NCBI RefSeq assembly: GCF_932526225.1
Contig: NC_064044.1
Span: forward strand, 2,857,001-2,921,000
DNA: 64,000 nucleotides
Direction: 5' to 3'
DNA from: Nematostella vectensis
Lineage: Eukaryota; Cnidaria; Anthozoa; Actiniaria; Edwardsiidae
Part shown: in pieces, positions 58,704 through 64,000 of the stretch
Position numbering within the stretch: position 1 is the stretch's first letter
Layout: each line of letters opens with the position of its first letter
Notes under the pieces: model-generated
The model's input: the letters and a program-made list of their open reading frames with translations, nothing else
Database searches by the model: none
What the model was told of the DNA's origin: nothing
Made by a program: the position numbers and the translations under genes

Positions 58704-60751
58704 ATGGCAGTGTCTCAGAGTGAATTTGAATCTTTGGCAAAGGCGGAGGACAAACGCGAAGAGAATCCAGCGACATTATTTGAGGCAAAAAAACATGAGG
58801 TAAATATGTTATAAAATTCAGCTATTCTTTGCCCAGCCATAAGATTATTTTTGAAATTGAAATTCGATTAGCCTTTCATCCAGAAAAGTGCAATAAACTC
58901 TAGATAATAAGTTTCCCAGAACCATGACAAAAATAAAACAAGCACTCAATGATAAATTGTTGTTGCGGGTAGTATTGTCAGTTCTCCTTACTTTTCCTTC
59001 TAACGTGCGACAGGTTAGGGGAGGCGCTTATTCGGGGATAGTGCTTATTCACATTTCCCCACTTAGGGAGGGGCTTATTCGAGCAAATGACGTTAAGCGG
59101 TAGTTATGTTTTGTGGGAATCTTACTAAGGGATTAGTTTGACTTATTAAGCACCGTCCAAACCGACACAAGATCATCAACCAACAACTGGCACTATCTCG
59201 CTGGGCTGACCACAAGACGAGGGAAATATTGGCGAACTATTTAAAAGCACCTTCCATTATGGTATTAGAGAAAACAAACAACATAGCAGGCCCACATTAA
59301 TGCTTGCGCTGTAGCTCAGAAGTCTTTGATCGATCTTTAAGTAAAACATTTTGTATCCTAATTAATGTTTCACAGAACTTTGAAACCACTTGGACACCGG
59401 CGTACAGAGAGCTGGACAAAATGTACATGACCATCTCTACGTCACTCGCCTCAGTCTTCCCTGAACTACGGCCAGATGGCCACAGGATACCCGTCGATCC
59501 AAACACGCTATTTCCAAATTACCGCCCCATCTGCAAAACAGGTAACAAATCTTAATCTCCACATGCGATTGATAGAGGTTGAATGATGACACATGATCTG
59601 GAATGCACTTTTATAGAGCTTTTGGTTTAAAACTTTGTTACGGTCACCAGCTTCCCAACTTGTTAATGTCCCGTGTGTTATACTTAGCACTCGTCTTATT
59701 TTCTTGTTAATGTCCCGTATGTTATACTTAGCACTCTTCTTATTTTCTTGTTAATGTCCCGTATGTTATACTTAGCAATCGTCTTATTTCTTGTTAATGT
59801 CCCGTATGTTATACTTAGCACTCTTCTTATTTTTTTGTTAATGTCCCGTATGTTATACTTAGCACTCTTCTTATTTTCTTGTTAATGTCCCGTATGTTAT
59901 ACTTAGCACTCTTCTTATTTTCTTGTTAATGTCCCGTATGTTATACTTAGCACTCTTCTTATTTTCTTGTTAATGTCCCGTATGTTATACTTAGCACTCT
60001 TCTTGTTTTCTTGTTAATGTCCCGTATGTTATACTTAGCACTCTTCTTGTTTTCTTGTTAATGTCCCGTATGTTATACTTAGCACTCTTCTTATTTTCTT
60101 GTTAATGCCCCGTATGTTATACTTAGCACTCTTCTTATTTTCTTGTTAATGTCCCGTATGTTATACTTAGCACTCTTCTTATTTTCTTGTTAATGTCCCG
60201 TATGTTATACTTAGCACTCTTCTTATTTTCTTGTTAATGTCCCGTATGTTATACTTAGCACTCTTCTTGTTTTCTTGTTAATGTCCCGTATGTTATACTT
60301 AGCACTCTTCTTATTTTCTTGTTAATGTCCCGTATGTTATACTTAGCACACTTATTTTCCGGCATGCGAATAAGGGTGCACTCGGAGAATGCTTAATGGG
60401 TATCGACTTCATGCGCGAATAAGCACTTATAAACAAATCCAGGTTTAGAAATCTGTAGCATTCTTGGTTATGTCCTCGTTTGGCTTTCATTGTGCAGTGT
60501 TCAGCCATTTGCACGTTACCCATGAACCACTACAGTGCAACCTCATTTGAAATAAGTGTACCCTCTCATATATTATATAGCTTCTCAGCAGTTATTATAT
60601 TAATAGAATATGTGCATCTATATTTGCAAATGAATTTTAATTGTTGTTCTGTACAGATGGTCAGAAGCTCTGCGTTCCGTCCTGGCCGTGGAGTGATGAC
60701 GTCACAGAAGCGACATCAAGTGAGAGAAGTGATGACAAGAAGTCTCCTTAG
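58704..60751 (+). CDS. Small protein of unknown function, three exons
   Basis: Exons 58704-58799, 59376-59541, 60657-60751 with good GT-AG sites (CATGAG/GTAAAT, TTTCACAG/AAC, ACAG/GTAACA, TGTACAG/ATG) and compatible phases (0 and 1), giving 118 residues. No signal peptide or membrane segment. The charged N-terminus contains FESLAKAEDKREENP. The middle exon is the most protein-like and is rich in aromatic residues and Pro (NFETTWTPAYRELDKMYMT, PELRPDGHRIPVDPNTLFPN). The tail is acidic/Ser-rich (DDVTEATSSERSDDKKSP). I do not recognise the family. The conserved-looking Tyr/Trp/Pro content would suit a small cytosolic or axonemal protein, but that is a guess. A G-run of 13 begins at the stop codon. 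Confidence 0.65.
59656..60350. repeat. 44-bp minisatellite, about 16 copies, in an intron
   Basis: The unit comprises TTGTTAATGTCCCGTATGTT, ATACTTAGCA and CTCTTCTTATTTTC. Copies are nearly identical, with G/A and C/T variants (TTGTTTTC, GCAATCGTC, GCCCCG). It fills most of intron 2 of the 118-residue gene. Each unit ends in a pyrimidine-rich run like a polypyrimidine tract, but lacks a following AG. Confidence 0.95.
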
Positions 60752-60811
60752 GGGGGGGGGGGACTGCGGTGAGAGACAATAGTTGATGGACAAAATCCAA
60801 AGCTCTCCCAG

Positions 60812-62190
60812 CTTCAATAAAGCGCCTCCTCTTAGGGATGGAATATGAAATAAACGCCCCCTTCAAACACGGCCTGATACCCTCAATTAAGCGCCGCCTC
60901 CAAGGGATGGAATATGAAATAAACGCCCCCTTCAAACACGGCCTGATACCCTCAATTAAGCGCCGCCTCTTAGGGATGGAATATGAAATAAACGCCCCCT
61001 TCAAACACGGCCTGATACCCTCAATTAAGCGCCGCCTCCAAGGGATGGAATATGAAATAAACGCCCCCTTCAAACACGGCCTGATACCCTCAATTAAGCG
61101 CCGCCTCTTAGGGATGGAATATGAAATAAACGCCCCCTTCAAACACGGCCTGATACCCTCAATTAAGCGCCGCCTCTTAGGGATGGAATATGAAATAAAC
61201 GCCCCCTTCAAACACGGCCTGATACCCTCAATTAAGCGCCGCCTCTTAGGGATGGAATATGAAATAAACGCCCCTTTCAAACACGGCCTGATACCCTCAA
61301 TTAAGCGCCGCCTCTTAGGGATGGAATATGAAATAAACGCCCCCTTCAAACACGGCCTGATACCCTCAATTAAGCGCCGCCTCTTAGGGATGGAATATGA
61401 AATAAACGCCCCCTTCAAACACGGCCTGATACCCTCAATTAAGCGCCGCCTCTTAGGGATGGAATATGAAATAAACGCCCCCTTCAAACACGGCCTGATA
61501 CCCTCAATTAAGCGCCGCCTCTTAGGGATGGAATATGAAATAAACGCCCCCTTCAAACACGGCCTGATACCCTCAATTAAGCGCCGCCTCTTAGGGATGG
61601 AATATGAAATAAACGCCCCCTTCAAACACGGCCTGATACCCTCAATTAAGCGCCGCCTCTTAGGGATGGAATATGAAATAAACGCCCCCTTCAAACACGG
61701 CCTGATACCCTCAATTAAGCGCCGCCTCTTAGGGATGGAATATGAAATAAACGCCCCCTTCAAACACGGCCTGATACCCTCAATTAAGCGCCGCCTCTTA
61801 GGGATGGAATATGAAATAAACGCCCCCTTCAAACACGGCCTGATACCCTCAATTAAGCGCCGCCTCTTAGGGATGGAATATGAAATAAACGCCCCCTTCA
61901 AACACGGCCTGATACCCTCAATTAAGCGCCGCCTCTTAGGGATGGAATATGAAATAAACGCCCCCTTCAAACACGGCCTGATACCCTCAATTAAGCGCCG
62001 CCTCCAAGGGATGGAAGATGAAATAAACGCCCCTTTAAACATGACCTGATACCCTCAATTAAGCGCCGCCTCTTAGGGATGGAATATGAAATAAACGCCC
62101 CCTTCAAACACGGCCTGATACCCTCAATTAAGCGCCGCCTCTTAGGGATGGAAGATGAAATAAACGCCCCTTTAAACATGACCTGATACC
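60812..62190. repeat. 69-bp tandem array, about 20 copies, AATAAA in every unit
   Basis: Head-to-tail units of 69 bp (GGGATGGAATATGAAATAAA, CGCCCCCTTCAAACACGGCC, TGATACCCTCAATTAAGCGC, CGCCTCTTA), almost identical, with CTCTTA/CTCCAA alternatives and two diverged end copies (GAAGATG, TTTAAACATGACC). Because 69 is 23 codons, both strands stay open over about 1.2 kb, but composition and lack of context argue against coding. The array starts about 60 bp after the stop codon of the 118-residue gene and repeats AATAAA on that gene's strand. Confidence 0.96.
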
Positions 62191-62200
62191 TCCCAAAATA

Positions 62201-62396
62201 CAGTGGAACCTCGATTTAGGGAACCACTATATAACGATTTCCTAGGTATAACATACAATTTCATTCCTTAAGCCCGGCCAAAATTACGGTAAAACATATG
62301 GAACAGAACCTCGATAGAACGAACCCTCGATCGAACGAACAGATCTCCCCAGTCCCTTGGCACTTCGTTAAATCGAGGCTCTACTGAATAAAGCAT
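62201..62396. mobile_element. Pogo/Tigger-type MITE, 196 bp
   Basis: The left end CAGTGGAACCTCGATTTA and right end TAAATCGAGGCTCTACTG are inverted repeats with two mismatches. CAGT(A/G)GAACCTCG ends are characteristic of pogo/Tigger elements of the Tc1/mariner superfamily. Internal GAACCTCGATAGAACGAACC phrases repeat the theme. The left flank is TA, as expected; the right flank is AA, so one target base has changed. Confidence 0.8.
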
Positions 62397-64000
62397 TGCT
62401 TGCTAGCGCTCCCTTTCGAATAAGCGCCCTTTCTCGTTTATAGACATTTTGACCGTGAATTTCTCGACAAAAACTGGTTTAAACATGACCTTGTAGGGCG
62501 TTTTACCGGACCTCCTGACTAACTGTGGTAACTTATTATGCCCATTCAATGTAACAAAGACACGTTAACCCTTTCACTCCTGGGTACTTTTCAGCAAAAT
62601 TGTAAGAAAAACAGACTGAAAACAGAAATCTCCCCCCCTTTCAAGTCCAACACTACCAGTGAAGCTAAGCTACCGCTGACCTAAGACGGTATGCCTTGAA
62701 GTTTCCAACAATGCACTGCGGTGCCTTTTCTTTCTAGCGACGGCACTGCTGCCTGTTGCTTACAGCAGTTTTGCTTGTAATTTGCCTAAAAATTACAGCT
62801 TTTTCATATCTGGAGAGTGCCTTAGGACATCACAAAGTCTTTTTGGGCATAATTAATGCTGTGCTTATGGATGTTTGCACGCTGAGGTTGATTCAATGGG
62901 ATAATTCCTTGTCTGGGCCTCACAAAGTGAGTAAGGAATTTTCTGGTGAATGGCCTCATACTCTCCAATGTGGGCCATCTTTGCTACCCAACCTTATTCA
63001 AAAATTGTTTTCAGGCTTATTCTGGGTTCCTTGGACCTGAAAATGTTTTGTTTGGCTTCGGGGCAAAGAGACTTGTCTCTATTTTGCTTGTCTCTATTTG
63101 TAGTTCGGAATTTTGTGTCTTTTTTGGTAAGAAATGTTTCTAAGTTTAAGCATTTGTTTATGAATTGGTCAGAAATCAAGGTTGATATTTTGACAAAAGA
63201 TTCAACTCTATTACATTGCTTACATGCGCTTTTGAAGGTCGTCTATGCCTTGGATGAATCTACGAGTATCCGGGTCTGGTGATGTTTAGTTTGCATTTCT
63301 GACGTTTTGGAGATGGGCCTATATTTTACAGGCGTCTCAGGGCGTTATGGCTATGAAAGATTTAAAACCAAGTGAAAGTAAAAAAACTGGAACGCGCGTC
63401 CTCCTCAAGTCGTGAAAACTGCGCTAGAGAATTAACAGCTCTGCATGTGCTTATTTACACTAGTTTTATTTGGATTATGCGGGGAGGTAGGTGTTACTAA
63501 TAATACCAAATAAGGGCAAACACTATCAAAATTTATATCTTTTTATTTTATTGTAAAATATACTTGAGAGTATCATTGAAATGTATTTTTATATACCTTA
63601 CAAGTTTATCATTGATATAATGTTATATTAAGTATATACAAACCCAATGTTCCTTCAGATGAGTGCACGAATATCTTATAGTTGACTCTCCATAATAATA
63701 AAAAGCGAGCCACTACCTCAAATAAGTCCGATCAATGCCTATCTCAGGGTCCAGAGACACCGTGGAAGCCAAGACACAATGGTTTGATGCACCAATAAGA
63801 ATTGAACTTTTTGGGTTGGAACGCCTAGAGAGATAATCTGACATATTTTATGGTATTGATTAAAAATAATCCTTCAAAACACTGTCCAAAAAGTAAGAAG
63901 GATTTACAAAATTCTTTTAAATATTACGTAAAAATATGAAAGCACATTTACTGTGATTGTTAATGATCTACGAACTCAAGCGCAGGCTAAGAAATACATA
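62397..64000. other. No gene recognised
   Basis: Unique-looking, moderately A/T-rich sequence. Overlapping 61-110 codon frames at 62756-63282 show no domain, start context or splice structure that I would trust. AATAAGCGCCC at about 62419 echoes the neighbouring tandem array. Confidence 0.4.

Noticed and set aside
60702-62049. 403- and 446-codon repetitive frames on both strands of the 69-bp array (MEYEINAPFKHG / CLKGAFISYSIP)
   Set aside because: The unit is 3 x 23 bases and happens to lack stops on both strands. Synonymous-site drift is absent, the frames begin within repeats, and the array is better read as 3' flank of the preceding gene.
62756-63282. Overlapping 65-110 codon frames near the right end
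   Set aside because: Three frames overlap with no consistent codon bias, motif or splice structure.

Overview
The window looks like gene-sparse, repeat-rich DNA from a cnidarian, most likely an anthozoan such as a sea anemone. This is inference: genes have several short exons with canonical GT-AG introns, the receptor genes are intronless, an intact DNAJC27 is present, and small foldback transposons and minisatellites are very dense. There is no prokaryotic organisation.

Layout. 1-19212 is one uninterrupted A/T-rich satellite (about 60-bp monomers plus 28-bp short forms) with a nested higher-order structure: a 5,955-bp super-unit containing a tandemly doubled 1,839-bp block. 19213-20208 is a short transition. 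20209-21306 is a 13-bp minisatellite in which every unit carries GTAAGT. 20071-27635 (minus) is a secreted three-EGF gene ending in a Cys-rich module resembling DUF4773; every confidently joined exon boundary is phase 1. Its introns hold a terminal-inverted-repeat element carrying remains of a DUF3504 (Crypton-type recombinase-like) gene, several MITEs and a 0.9-kb striped hexanucleotide repeat. 29892-32789 (plus) is a five-exon JmjC/cupin-8 oxygenase with a signal peptide. 35071-36129 and 39062-40090 (plus) are two paralogous intronless class A GPCRs separated by minisatellites. 40740-43840 (minus) is a decayed APE-type LINE ORF2. A 1.1-kb (TGA)n tract separates it from a broken coiled-coil/SGNH ORF1 (45178-46500, minus). 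46567-48045 is a 12-bp minisatellite with almost no C on the plus strand. 48988-49616 is a frameshifted, truncated third GPCR. 51749-52699 (minus) is an intronless signal-peptide-peptidase-like intramembrane aspartyl protease. 53655-57341 (plus) is DNAJC27 (Rab-like GTPase plus J domain) in seven exons. 58704-60751 (plus) is a small three-exon gene of unknown function. Its introns and 3' flank hold 44-bp and 69-bp tandem arrays, and the 69-bp array repeats AATAAA in every unit. A pogo/Tigger-type MITE follows, and 62397-64000 has nothing recognisable.

The genes do not form a pathway. Most of the interest is in the repeats: the nested satellite, the TIR-bounded DUF3504 element, splice-donor-like and poly(A)-signal-like arrays, and many foldback elements. 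I found no convincing new multi-gene system. All joins, family calls and repeat boundaries come from reading the sequence; no database search or alignment program was run.
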